From: Dyadobacter jiangsuensis | GTDB lineage: Bacteria > Bacteroidota > Bacteroidia > Cytophagales > Spirosomataceae | Direction: 5' to 3' | Length of the DNA stretch: 64,000 bases | NCBI RefSeq assembly: GCF_003014695.1 | Contig: NZ_PYAS01000003.1 | Location: 124,001 to 188,000 of the forward strand | Part shown: one piece after another, positions 52,612 to 61,049 of the stretch | Layout: each line of letters starts with the position of its first letter | Position numbering within the stretch: the first letter of the stretch is position 1 | Notes under the pieces: generated by a model | Seen by the model: only the letters and a program-made list of their open reading frames with translations | What the model was told of the DNA's origin: nothing | Database searches by the model: none | Program-made: the position numbers and the translations under genes

Positions 52612-52655
52612 TATCTGTCCGGATTCCCCCGCGATAATGTCCGTTTCACACCGTC

Positions 52656-52683
52656 TTTGATGGAAATGGAGCCTTTAAATTTG
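52656..52683 (+). promoter_or_regulatory. Possible promoter of the SRPBCC gene
   Basis: TTTG (52656-52659) and TAAATTTG (52676-52683) are 16 bp apart and lie 47 bp before the ATG at 52730. The spacing is slightly below the 17-23 bp range of the Bacteroidota consensus. Confidence 0.4.
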
Positions 52684-52729
52684 TGTTGTTCATTGAATGT
52701 CAGTAATCAACAATTAAAGTCACCAGATT

Positions 52730-53221
52730 ATGTCAGCACAAGATTTCAGCGCGACGATCGTCGTGGATCAGACACCGGAAGCAGTTTTCGAAGCAGTGAC
52801 CAACGTTCGCGGATGGTGGTCCGAAGAAATTGAAGGAAATACGGCAGCCCTGAACGACGAATTCAAATACCACTATGAGGATGTGCACCGCTGCCATGCC
52901 CGTTTGGTCGAAGTCGTTCCCTCGGAAAAAGTGCTATGGCTCATTCTGGACAACTACTTCAAATTCACCGAAGATGAAAAGGAATGGACCGGCACGCATG
53001 TTATTTTCGAGATTACCCGCAAGGGCAGCCAAACACAGCTGCGTATGACGCACCAGGGACTCGTTCCGGAGGTCGAATGCTTCAACATCTGCCGCGACGC
53101 GTGGAGCTTCTACATTAAAGACAGTCTCTACAACCTCATCACCACCGGTACCGGCAAACCGAATGCCACGGGCAAGCCTCAGACCAAGAATGAGAAGGCG
53201 ATCGTGGGTGCGGAAGAGTAG
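52730..53221 (+). CDS. SRPBCC (AHSA1-like) domain protein
   Basis: The 163-residue protein matches the activator of Hsp90 ATPase 1-like/START-type SRPBCC fold: VDQTPEAVFEAVTNVRGWWSEEIEG, EVVPSEKVLWLILDNYF, GTHVIFEITRKGSQTQLRMTHQGL and the closing AWSFYIKDSLYNLI. Family members bind hydrophobic ligands. It stands alone, with no partner gene close by on the same strand. Confidence 0.88.
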   Translation: MSAQDFSATIVVDQTPEAVFEAVTNVRGWWSEEIEGNTAALNDEFKYHYEDVHRCHARLVEVVPSEKVLWLILDNYFKFTEDEKEWTGTHVIFEITRKGSQTQLRMTHQGLVPEVECFNICRDAWSFYIKDSLYNLITTGTGKPNATGKPQTKNEKAIVGAEE

Positions 53222-53250
53222 CACAAGGGGTTCTGGGGCCGAAGGCGTCG

Positions 53251-53406
53251 TTATTTAGCAGGCTTGGGATATTTTTTCAGGGTTTCAGCCATGCGGAGCG
53301 TCTTCAAAACGATGCTATCCGTCTTTTGTGGGACGTCATGATCCCCCTCGCGTTTTGTGCGGAGAGAAGCGTCTTTTGATGCGGGTTTTGTTACAATCGA
53401 AGACAT
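53251..53406 (-). CDS. Small charged protein downstream of the DUF6934 gene
   Basis: An open frame of 51 residues encodes MSSIVTKPASKDASLRTKR and an IVLKTLRMAETLKKYPKPAK ending. It is basic, soluble and likely disordered except for a short helix. It lies 31 bp downstream of the DUF6934 gene on the same strand. Small partners of this kind are common in toxin-antitoxin-like pairs, but no family is recognised. The frame is too short to be sure, so treat it as a candidate. Confidence 0.45.
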   Translation of the reverse strand: MSSIVTKPASKDASLRTKREGDHDVPQKTDSIVLKTLRMAETLKKYPKPAK

Positions 53407-53437
53407 AAACTGAGTGCGTTAAATTCAAATTTATCGA

Positions 53438-53929
53438 TTATTTCACCGACAACAAAAAAGCATCAAAGTTGATACCTGGCCGGAATTCAATAAATCCAAC
53501 CTCATTGTCTCTGATCAACCCATATATTTGCAGATTTTCAGGAATCAGGTGGTGATGCCGGGCAATTTCACGTTGATACAAACGTGTCCTGGCGGGCGTA
53601 CTTCCTTCGGCGTACAATGAAGCTGAGGGGTTTGTTTTGAGAAAATCCAGTGACACATTGGCTATTGTTGCGAGTATATGTTGAAAATCGCCATTTCTAA
53701 GCTCAGCGACATCATCAATAATATGCTTGTCAGAATCCCAGACACCAAATCCTAAATTGTAATAGGTGCCCGGGTAATCCTTCGGCCGGGTAATGAAAAC
53801 TCTTAGCTGAAAATTTCCGCTTCGGCCCGCACTGAAAAATTTGCAGGCATAAGCGACATCTAGAAATGGGAGGTATGCTTCGTAATCGGAAGTTTTCAGT
53901 TGTTGGGTTTGATATTTGGGAAGGGTCAT
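53438..53929 (-). CDS. DUF6934 family protein
   Basis: The 163-residue protein carries the family core YYNLGFGVWDSDKHIIDDVAELRNGDFQHILATIANVSLDF and LYAEGSTPARTRLYQREIARH, then FIEFRPGINFDAFLL. Family members are small cytoplasmic proteins of unknown function found in Bacteroidota, often as singletons next to a short gene. The start at 53929 is preferred because the upstream frame passes through a palindrome (53952-53971). The gene may act with the 51-residue ORF downstream. Confidence 0.7.
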   Translation of the reverse strand: MTLPKYQTQQLKTSDYEAYLPFLDVAYACKFFSAGRSGNFQLRVFITRPKDYPGTYYNLGFGVWDSDKHIIDDVAELRNGDFQHILATIANVSLDFLKTNPSASLYAEGSTPARTRLYQREIARHHHLIPENLQIYGLIRDNEVGFIEFRPGINFDAFLLSVK

Positions 53930-53951
53930 ACAGTTATCGATACCTGTTGTA

Positions 53952-53971
53952 GCCAATCCGTTCGGATTGGC
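53952..53971. promoter_or_regulatory. 20-bp palindrome upstream of the DUF6934 gene
   Basis: GCCAATCC is followed by GTTC and the perfect complement GGATTGGC. It lies 23-42 bp upstream of the DUF6934 start. This could be an operator for an autoregulated two-gene unit or a leader hairpin. Confidence 0.45.
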
Positions 53972-54112
53972 CAACGGGTTGATGACCAATATTTAAATGA
54001 TTTGGTGTTTATTCCAAATTGTAATGCAAACCAATTTTCAAACGGCAGATTAATTTTCCTGTGACTGATCCGCAGCCGTCGATAAGGAGTAACTGCGAGG
54101 CGTGTGGTAACT

Positions 54113-54865
54113 TTAAAACGGATAATGCCGCATTCCCCCGTCAACAACAACCGAAGCCCCGGTGACGTAACTCGCACGGGGAGAAACAAGGAACACGGCC
54201 ATATCGGCCATGTCCTGCGGGTGGCCGAAATCACCCAGCGGGATTTCTGTTTCAGCAAATGTCTTGCGCTCTGCGTCGGAAAAATACGGGCGGATATTCG
54301 CGGTGTCGATCAGGCCGGGTTGCAGCGTATTCACCCGGATGTTGTACTTCCCAACCTGCGCAGCCAGTTGTTTCGACCACACTGCCATACTGGCCTTGGC
54401 GACGGCAGATACGTTAATGCTCCGCAGCTCATAAGTGCTGGTGAGGTTTAGGATGGCACCTTGCCGCCGCCCGATCATATGCGGAAGTAATTCCTGCGTG
54501 AGCTGGCGGGGCCGGTCGAAGTCCAGCGCCATCGAGTCATTCCAGGGCTGCTCCGGGCCGGTGATGGCTACCGGGCGACTTTGTCCGGCATTGTTGATGA
54601 GGATATCCACTTCACCCAAAGCAGCCAAAGCAGCTTGCGCGATGCGCTGCGGGCCGTCCGGAGCGGTAAAATCCTGCACGAAAACAACCGGTGCAATGCC
54701 TGTTTCCGCGGCTACTTCCTCCCTGAGGTTATTCAGGAGCGCTTCATTCCGCGCGGTGGCGAATACACGCACGCCTTCTCTGGCCAGTTCTTTTACAATG
54801 GCCCGGCCGATTCCCTGGCTGGCCCCGGTTACTACGGCTGTTTTTCCTTTCAAATGCAAATCCAT
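54113..54865 (-). CDS. SDR-family oxidoreductase
   Basis: The 250-residue protein is a classical short-chain dehydrogenase/reductase: cofactor motif TGASQGIGRA near the N terminus, NNAG (VDILINNAGQS), and an active-site region whose usual Tyr-x3-Lys is not clear (STYELRSINVSAVAKASMAVW has Ser-x-Tyr then VSAVAKAS). Arg23-like residues at the end of the second strand favour NADP(H). The gene is divergent from an HxlR regulator that probably controls it. Confidence 0.85.
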   Translation of the reverse strand: MDLHLKGKTAVVTGASQGIGRAIVKELAREGVRVFATARNEALLNNLREEVAAETGIAPVVFVQDFTAPDGPQRIAQAALAALGEVDILINNAGQSRPVAITGPEQPWNDSMALDFDRPRQLTQELLPHMIGRRQGAILNLTSTYELRSINVSAVAKASMAVWSKQLAAQVGKYNIRVNTLQPGLIDTANIRPYFSDAERKTFAETEIPLGDFGHPQDMADMAVFLVSPRASYVTGASVVVDGGMRHYPF

Positions 54866-54894
54866 GACTGTGTTTCGAATGTGTTAAAAACTGG

Positions 54895-54930
54895 TTGCAA
54901 ACGTAACGGGAAGCATCTAATTTTGGATGC
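54895..54930 (+). promoter_or_regulatory. HxlR promoter with overlapping inverted repeat
   Basis: TTG (54895-54897) and TAATTTTG (54918-54925) are 20 bp apart, a good match to the Bacteroidota promoter pattern. They precede the HxlR ATG by 45 bp. The inverted repeat GCATC-N8-GATGC (54913-54930) covers the -7 element and is a candidate site for autorepression by HxlR. Confidence 0.6.
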
Positions 54931-54969
54931 TATACAACCAATTGTGGGGTACTAACAAAAGTGTAAGTA

Positions 54970-55326
54970 ATGGGTGCCAGAAAACAGAGTTCGACCTATA
55001 CCAGCAATGAGAAATACATTGTGGAATGTGACCTTACCTATGCCGTTAACAAGATCGGAGGCAGGTGGAAAATTTTGATAATCAGTAAACTGGAAAAAGG
55101 GAAAATGCGGTTTGGAGAGCTGAAAAAGGAATTTCCCTACATTACAGAGCGCATGCTGACACTGCAATTGCGCGCGCTCGAACAGGATGGGCTGGTCAAG
55201 CGCACGGTGTATGCGGAGGTGCCGCCCCGCGTGGAGTACGAGCTCACCGAAATGGCAGCGGCCTTTGGTCCGATCTTCCAGCAGCTCAGCGAATGGGGCG
55301 GAAAGCACCGGAAGCTTTTCAATTGA
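54970..55326 (+). CDS. HxlR-family transcriptional regulator
   Basis: The 118-residue protein is a MarR-like winged helix of the HxlR group: DLTYAVNKIGGRWKILIISKLEKGKMRFGELKKEFPYITERMLTLQLRALEQDGLVKRTVYAEVPPRVEYELTEMA. These regulators often respond to aldehydes, quinones or redox state and control an adjacent SDR or NADH-flavin gene. It is divergent from the SDR gene and overlaps the end of the convergent response regulator gene by 8 bp. Confidence 0.92.
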   Translation: MGARKQSSTYTSNEKYIVECDLTYAVNKIGGRWKILIISKLEKGKMRFGELKKEFPYITERMLTLQLRALEQDGLVKRTVYAEVPPRVEYELTEMAAAFGPIFQQLSEWGGKHRKLFN

Positions 55327-55948
55327 GTTTGTAGGCGTCGGCCAGTTGCATGAGCCCTTTCCGGTCGGCGATATTCAGTTTTTCGAAGATACGCCGCCGG
55401 AATGTGCTTACAGAGGTGTATTGAAGCTGCATAAGCTCGCTGATTTGCGTAATGCTATAATCCTGAACGATGTACATCGCTACCTGAAACTCCCGGGGCG
55501 TCAGCTGGTCGAACGGGTTCGATGCTTTCCCGTTCAGCGTATCGTTTACAATGGCATCGGCCAGATCGGTACTCATGTATTTCTTTCCGGAGAGCACGAC
55601 ATCCACAGCCTTGATCAGCTCCTCGGGCGAGGCGTCCTTCTCAATGTAGCCGTGCGCACCCATTTGCAGCGCCCTTTTTCCGAAAACCACTTCGTTGTTC
55701 ATGGAAACGATCAGCACTTTCGTATCAGGGTGAAAATTTCTGATCCAGTGCAGGATCGTGCTGATGTCGGTGTCCGGCATGCTCAAATCCAGCAGCACCA
55801 GGTCGTAAGTGTTGCCTTTGAGCTGGCTCATCGTCGACTGGCCGTCCCAGCTTTCGTCGATCTCCACGTCGGTGAGGTGGTTGATGAGTGCAACTTTCAG
55901 TCCGTAGCGAACCAGTGAATGGTCGTCGGCAATCAATATCTTTTTCAT
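55319..55948 (-). CDS. NarL/FixJ-type (LuxR-HTH) response regulator
   Basis: The 209-residue protein has a receiver domain (ADDH near residue 7-10, Asp54 in LLDLSMPDT, Lys105 region GYIEKDASPEEL) and a LuxR-type HTH (FDQLTPREFQVAMYIVQDYSITQISELMQLQYTSVSTFRRRIFEKLNI). It overlaps the upstream sensor kinase gene by 4 bp and is its partner. Target genes are unknown, but such systems usually sense nutrients in Bacteroidota. Confidence 0.93.
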   Translation of the reverse strand: MKKILIADDHSLVRYGLKVALINHLTDVEIDESWDGQSTMSQLKGNTYDLVLLDLSMPDTDISTILHWIRNFHPDTKVLIVSMNNEVVFGKRALQMGAHGYIEKDASPEELIKAVDVVLSGKKYMSTDLADAIVNDTLNGKASNPFDQLTPREFQVAMYIVQDYSITQISELMQLQYTSVSTFRRRIFEKLNIADRKGLMQLADAYKLN

Positions 55949-58900
55949 AACGTAGTAAAGTCCGTCGGAGCGGTGTCCGTCAAAATAGCGTCTGTTGTGT
56001 TAGGTTGGCCTTGTAAAAGTCCGGAAATCGTCACAGTGGTACCCTGTCCGACCATGCTGTTTACTTCCAGTTCGCATTCAAGCCGCGCTACGAAATCGAT
56101 GATGATCTGGTAGCCAAGGCGGCCGCTTTGTTCGATACCCTCGGTCGTGAGTACATTTTCGATGCGCCGGTTGATCTTGCTCAGGTCGGCCGGCGACATA
56201 CCACGCCCGTTGTCCGACACCGAAAGCCGCAGGTGTTTTTCGTCAAGCTTATCGAGTTCCACCCTGATATGCCCCCCGGTTGTGTATTTATTGGAATTGT
56301 CGATCAGGTTGCGGATCACCGCTTTCAGGATCTCACGGTTGGTAAAAAGCTCCCAGTTGCCGGGATTGACGAATTCCAGCGTATTGTTTTTTAACAGGAG
56401 CATTTCTTTGAAGAATTCCCTCAGCTCGTCCGCCAGGCCATCGAACGGGAACGGCCGCTTGCTCAGGAAGAAACCTTCCTGCTGCGATTTGGTCCACAGG
56501 TTAATCTCCTTCACAAATGCGTGGATGTTGGTAGCCGCCTTTTTGATTTCCGCGGTTCCGTTCCGCACGTCTTCGAACCGTTCTTTGTCCAGTGCGGCGG
56601 TTACGTGATCGGACAGCAGGTTCAGAAAATGCAGCGGCGATTGCAGGTCGTGGGCGAGGAGCAGGGTAATCTTCTCTTTCAGCTTGTTGCTGTATTCAAG
56701 TTGGCGGGTGCGTTCGAGGACCTGGGCTTCCAACTGTCTTTTTCGTTGCGTCAGGTAATGGTAACGCAGTTTTACCACCACATAAAAGGAGAATGCCAGC
56801 AGGCAAACTGCGAAAAGTATGGCGTACCACGTCTGATACCAGAATGGATTCACTGTTAAATTCTTGACGAGCAGATTGACGTTGTTACGTCCAAAACCGG
56901 CCTTTTTTCTAACTTGAAGTGCATAGTTGCCGTAACTCAGCCGGTTGAGCGTAATGGTCAGGTTGCTGTTTAGCGGGTACCATTCATCGTCCAGCCCTTT
57001 GATATTGTATTCCAGATACTGATTCTCCGGCAACCCGAAATAAGGGGAGGCCAGCGTGACCTCAATGCGATTGAAAGAAGGCGGAAGCCGCAGATCGCTG
57101 CTGAATGGCTGTTGTTTGCCGTCGACAACAAATTGATCGATCAATATCCGCGAATTGGGAAGGATATCGATGACGCTGTCGGGATATACTTGCACCAGGC
57201 CTTCCATCGAGGGAAAAGAGAATTTCCCATCCGGGAATGCCACGGAAGGCGGGTCGCAGCCTCCGTTGAATTCATTGTTGGCGAAGCCATTGCTTTTATC
57301 ATAATAATAGTAGAACACGCTCCTGGCTTTTCCGTCGAGGAAGTCGTACAAATCCTGGACCTTGCATTTGAAAAGCCCGTGATTGGTGGTCATCCACAGG
57401 AAACCCTTCCGATCTTCGAGAAAGGTGTGAACGGCGAGCAGGTAGCCGTTGCGGTCGAGCGGAAGGGCAGTGGCTTTGCCATTGCGGACTGCGTAGAAAC
57501 CCTGGCCGTAGGTCCCGGCCCAGAGTGTCTTCCTTTTATCCAGGTAATAGGCTCTTACTTCCTTCCCTGCCGTTCCCGGGATTTCCCGGGAGGTGAGTTT
57601 TGCTACATTCGTGAGAAACAAACCTTTCCCGTCCGAAGTCCAGAACTCCGTGTTGTTTGCAGGGAAGAAAGTCTGGGCTTGCTTTGGAGGTAGATTGAGC
57701 CAGCGGATCGAATCACCGTCGATTTTTCCCAGTTTTCCGGACGATGAATTGAGCCAGATAGTCCCGTCAGCGGTTTGCGCGAATTTTCCAAATGGAATAT
57801 CCAGGTAAAATTTGCGGATCAATTTCAAATCGGGGCTATGCTGCTCTACGTACCGGGAAGCTCTGTGCAGCCACACATTACCGTCCCTGTCCACAAGAAT
57901 GCCCGCTCTCGAAAACAGCGGAAACGGATCGCCCGTGATGGTGCCCGTGGTCAGAATGGCCCCATGGTCGGTGAGGATGCCATTATTTTTGTACAAATGC
58001 TGGCTGTAAAAATTGTTGCTCGTCCCGGGTATGCCTACTGTTTTAAACTGTTTCTTTCTGAAAATGTATACACCGTTGGTGTGCGTGCCCACCACCTGAA
58101 TACCCGATTCGGGAATGTTCAGGTAGCTGGTGATATCGCCAATATCTTCCGTTTTCAGGATCGGTTTGCATATCAATTCCTTACTTTCGTCTGCCCTCAA
58201 CTCATAAAAGGTGTAGGCGTTGCGGAGGAAAAGGCGCTTGCCCTGCTGGTACAAATGCGCATCTTTCCCAAAATCGATGATGCCGCCGCCGGCTATTCTG
58301 GTAACCACGGTGGACTCTTTTCCTGTGGAATCAATGCGGAGGATATGCCCGTTCGGCTCGACAAAATACATGCTGTTGTCCAGCATCCCCGCTTTGTCGT
58401 AGGCCAGGGTGGCGGTATCGAAGGTTTTCCGAAATCTTAACTTCTTTTGATGCAGGTACATCACAAAGATATCGCCCACACATAAAAAGCCATCCCCCGG
58501 GGCTCCGACCTGATAGTATTTCGAGTCCGCTGCGAAAGTTCCAAACAGCGATTCGACGGCCCGGCGGTCTGCCGGTATCAGGTTTTTGATCACGTCAACC
58601 TGGTCGTTCAGCGATCGCAAGATCACCGATGTGTTTCGGAGTCGCGGATGCAGGACATAGGGCTGGTTGTTCTGATCAAAAGAAATGACTTTAAAACTGG
58701 TATCCTTGAAGTAGATCGAGCTATCGCCCGTGTGCCCGAGCTCGATGATGCGGTTGGTGACCAGCTGCGGTATGTTCCTGAGGTTATAAGTGGCAAAATG
58801 CGTCCCGTCAAATCGCACGAGCCCGCCCTGAGTGGTCATCCACACGAACCCGTTTTTGTCCTTCCGGAGCTGCATGACGCTGTTTTGCGGCAGGCCGTTG

Positions 58901-59004
58901 TCGCTCGTATAATGTTGTGCCGTGAAATCGGAGATATCCTGCCCCGACGTATGCAGTACGGCCGTGAGAGAAATGAGAAGGGTTATAATCTTCACAAGTT
59001 TCAT
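55945..59004 (-). CDS. Sensor histidine kinase with periplasmic reg_prop beta-propeller
   Basis: The 1019-residue kinase starts at ATG 59004 with a signal peptide (MKLVKIITLLISLTAVLHTSGQ). The sensor part (about 25-740) contains two-component propeller repeats (NGLPQNSVMQLRKDKNGFVWMTTQGGLVRFDG, GFLWMTTNHGLFKC), then a Y_Y_Y-like domain (VTLASPYFGLPENQYLEYNIKG), one transmembrane helix (YAILFAVCLLAFSFYVVVKL), HisKA (LLLAHDLQSPLHFL) and HATPase (IRNLIDNSNKYTTGG, DNGRGMSP). It lacks a fused receiver, so it works through the overlapping NarL regulator. The propeller resembles the glycan sensors of hybrid two-component systems. Confidence 0.93.
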   Translation of the reverse strand: MKLVKIITLLISLTAVLHTSGQDISDFTAQHYTSDNGLPQNSVMQLRKDKNGFVWMTTQGGLVRFDGTHFATYNLRNIPQLVTNRIIELGHTGDSSIYFKDTSFKVISFDQNNQPYVLHPRLRNTSVILRSLNDQVDVIKNLIPADRRAVESLFGTFAADSKYYQVGAPGDGFLCVGDIFVMYLHQKKLRFRKTFDTATLAYDKAGMLDNSMYFVEPNGHILRIDSTGKESTVVTRIAGGGIIDFGKDAHLYQQGKRLFLRNAYTFYELRADESKELICKPILKTEDIGDITSYLNIPESGIQVVGTHTNGVYIFRKKQFKTVGIPGTSNNFYSQHLYKNNGILTDHGAILTTGTITGDPFPLFSRAGILVDRDGNVWLHRASRYVEQHSPDLKLIRKFYLDIPFGKFAQTADGTIWLNSSSGKLGKIDGDSIRWLNLPPKQAQTFFPANNTEFWTSDGKGLFLTNVAKLTSREIPGTAGKEVRAYYLDKRKTLWAGTYGQGFYAVRNGKATALPLDRNGYLLAVHTFLEDRKGFLWMTTNHGLFKCKVQDLYDFLDGKARSVFYYYYDKSNGFANNEFNGGCDPPSVAFPDGKFSFPSMEGLVQVYPDSVIDILPNSRILIDQFVVDGKQQPFSSDLRLPPSFNRIEVTLASPYFGLPENQYLEYNIKGLDDEWYPLNSNLTITLNRLSYGNYALQVRKKAGFGRNNVNLLVKNLTVNPFWYQTWYAILFAVCLLAFSFYVVVKLRYHYLTQRKRQLEAQVLERTRQLEYSNKLKEKITLLLAHDLQSPLHFLNLLSDHVTAALDKERFEDVRNGTAEIKKAATNIHAFVKEINLWTKSQQEGFFLSKRPFPFDGLADELREFFKEMLLLKNNTLEFVNPGNWELFTNREILKAVIRNLIDNSNKYTTGGHIRVELDKLDEKHLRLSVSDNGRGMSPADLSKINRRIENVLTTEGIEQSGRLGYQIIIDFVARLECELEVNSMVGQGTTVTISGLLQGQPNTTDAILTDTAPTDFTTL

Positions 59005-59175
59005 AGCCGGGTCAAGAGAAAGTGCCGTCATTAAAATGACAAAGTGAGGTCGGATTCAAGGGTGCAATAATAGCTTAGTTTTGTAATAAATTCTACGTGT
59101 TGTGTAAACATTTCTAGCCGGGGTGCCTGTTATTAATGCTTCAACTTATTAAGCGGTTTTCGCTATTTTTGACGC

Positions 59176-60096
59176 ATGGCGCGCAATCTGATTGTCAAGG
59201 ATCTTCCCGAACTGTATGAAACGATGGGACTGCCGGTCGACCCGGTGGATGCGTCGTCGGGCCTGACCGTCCATTACCTGCAACAGACCTTCACCGAATT
59301 CCCGTTTACATCGGTACCATTCCGGCCGAATTATTTCAGCTTTCTGTTTATTCAGGAAGCATTTGGTAAGTACACGATCGACGACCAGTGTTTCGAAGTG
59401 CGGCCTGGCACCGTGTACTTCACCAACCCGGGCAACTACCGCATTTTCGAATGGTATAGCATTACCAACACCTGCCTGATCACTTTTAATGAGGCTTATT
59501 TGAAGGAAAACGTGCACGAAGATGTTTACCGCGATTTTTCCTTCCTGCTGACCGAAACGGTCGAGCCGCGTGTCCTGTCCGACGAGCAGTTTACCGTCGT
59601 CAGGCAGCTTTACCAGCAAATTCACAGCGAGCACCGCGGAGTGTCGCCTTACAAGAACAGGATCATCGGGAGCCTGATGGTCGCATTGCTTTTAAAGATC
59701 AAGGAACACTTCTTTCAGGATTATAACCCTATTTATGAAGGAAACCGCAGCTCGCAGATCGTGAAGACATTCAAGCGAAATCTTGAACTGCATTTCAGGG
59801 ACCTCGTGAACGGCAAAGTCGACATCCCGTTACGGGTACAGGATTATGCCGACCTGCAATCCTTACACGTCAACTATTTGTCGAGCGTAATCAGCAACAA
59901 AACCGGCAAATCAGTCAGCGCATGGATTGCCGATAAAACCGTCGCCGAAGCCAGGGTGATGTTGCAGAACCCGGCCCTGAGCATCAAGGAAATCGCCATT
60001 CGGTTAGGCTTTCTCGAAGCGCCCCATTTTAGTAATTATTTCAAAAAGCACACCTCGCAAAGCCCGGCGGAATATCGGAAGCTGCATGTTGGTTGA
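59176..60096 (+). CDS. AraC-family transcriptional regulator
   Basis: The 306-residue protein has an N-terminal cupin-like sensor (FRPNYFSFLFIQEAFGKYTIDDQCFEVRPGTVYFTNPG) and a C-terminal AraC HTH with two helix-turn-helices (DYADLQSLHVNYLSSVISNKTGKSVSAWI and LSIKEIAIRLGFLEAPHFSNYFKKHTSQSPAEYRK). It starts at ATG 59176; TATTTTTG sits only 5 bp upstream and is probably fortuitous. The neighbours are a two-component system (divergent) and an unknown convergent gene, so no target is apparent. Confidence 0.92.
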   Translation: MARNLIVKDLPELYETMGLPVDPVDASSGLTVHYLQQTFTEFPFTSVPFRPNYFSFLFIQEAFGKYTIDDQCFEVRPGTVYFTNPGNYRIFEWYSITNTCLITFNEAYLKENVHEDVYRDFSFLLTETVEPRVLSDEQFTVVRQLYQQIHSEHRGVSPYKNRIIGSLMVALLLKIKEHFFQDYNPIYEGNRSSQIVKTFKRNLELHFRDLVNGKVDIPLRVQDYADLQSLHVNYLSSVISNKTGKSVSAWIADKTVAEARVMLQNPALSIKEIAIRLGFLEAPHFSNYFKKHTSQSPAEYRKLHVG

Positions 60097-60097
60097 C

Positions 60098-60916
60098 TCA
60101 GCGGATTTCTTCGAATCCAAATGCATTGTTATCCAGCAGGAGCATTGACATAAGCCAGTTTGTACGTTCCTCTTCTTCCGGCAATGGATCGCGTGTCCAT
60201 ACCGACCATCCGTCGATATGCCGGTAGTACTTCGCGAAAATTTGCTCAGAAAACGCTTTGGATTCGTGGAGTTTGCCCCGATAAAACTCGTAGACTTCGG
60301 AACTCCTTTGGGGCAGCTTTGCCTTTACAAACGCTGCCACGGCCCGCGTGGGTTCGTCCATCCAGTTCTCAAACGCGATATAGTCAGGAATGATACAGGA
60401 GGTGTAATGTTCTAATAATCTGTATTTTAGTTGAATGGGAGCGTAGGTTTTTTTGTGGCGGAAATGGTCAACGAGTATCCTCTTTCTTTGATCATGTAAA
60501 AAAGCCCTGTAATTGACTCTGAGATAATCGATTTTGGTGCGATCAGCCATGATTGACAATATCATATGCGACTGATCGAACACAATAGAGGGAATCAGCG
60601 TCGCTTTCAGATAGTCGACTTTTTCCTGAGTTCGTTCGAGCCAGGTTTTATTCGAATTATCTTGCTCAACAAGACTTTCGATATGCGTCTTCCGCATTTC
60701 TTCCATTCGCAGCCGGTATTGCAGCATTTGGTCTTCATTCAGGAGATCTTGAAACACACTATATTCAAAATCCCACTCTTCCCAGGCCGAGAATATATGC
60801 GTGTGCGAGCACGAATCTCTCATGTTTTCGTAGCTGAGTACCTTCTCCGCCTGTTCGGGACTGAGATTGAGCTGATGATATCTTGCCTGAACAAATCTGA
60901 TTTCCTCCTTTTCCAT
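60098..60916 (-). CDS. Hypothetical helical protein of 272 residues
   Basis: The protein is mostly alpha-helical and highly charged, with no signal peptide or membrane segment. Its helices look packed as a repeat-like bundle: QARYHQLNLSPEQAEKVLSYENMRD, WEEWDFEYSVFQDLLNEDQMLQYRLRMEEM and SSEVYEFYRGKLHESKAFSEQIFAKYYRHID. No domain is recognised. The stop is 1 bp from the AraC gene stop, on the opposite strand. It could be an adaptor or scaffold protein, but nothing in the sequence shows it. Confidence 0.65.
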   Translation of the reverse strand: MEKEEIRFVQARYHQLNLSPEQAEKVLSYENMRDSCSHTHIFSAWEEWDFEYSVFQDLLNEDQMLQYRLRMEEMRKTHIESLVEQDNSNKTWLERTQEKVDYLKATLIPSIVFDQSHMILSIMADRTKIDYLRVNYRAFLHDQRKRILVDHFRHKKTYAPIQLKYRLLEHYTSCIIPDYIAFENWMDEPTRAVAAFVKAKLPQRSSEVYEFYRGKLHESKAFSEQIFAKYYRHIDGWSVWTRDPLPEEEERTNWLMSMLLLDNNAFGFEEIR

Positions 60917-61049
60917 GGTTATTAATTTGCTGGTCAGCTAATATATCAATGCGCCGCCAATTTTCAGATCAATAAAATGGCTCCTTTTTAAGAGTAGTTA
61001 CATCGGGCCGTCGTCTTCCCGGTGAAGATTTTGGCATTGGTACGTAGCT

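Noticed and set aside
53438..53989. Longer start for the DUF6934 protein at 53989
   Set aside because: The extra 20 residues are encoded by the palindrome region; the family core fits a start at 53929.
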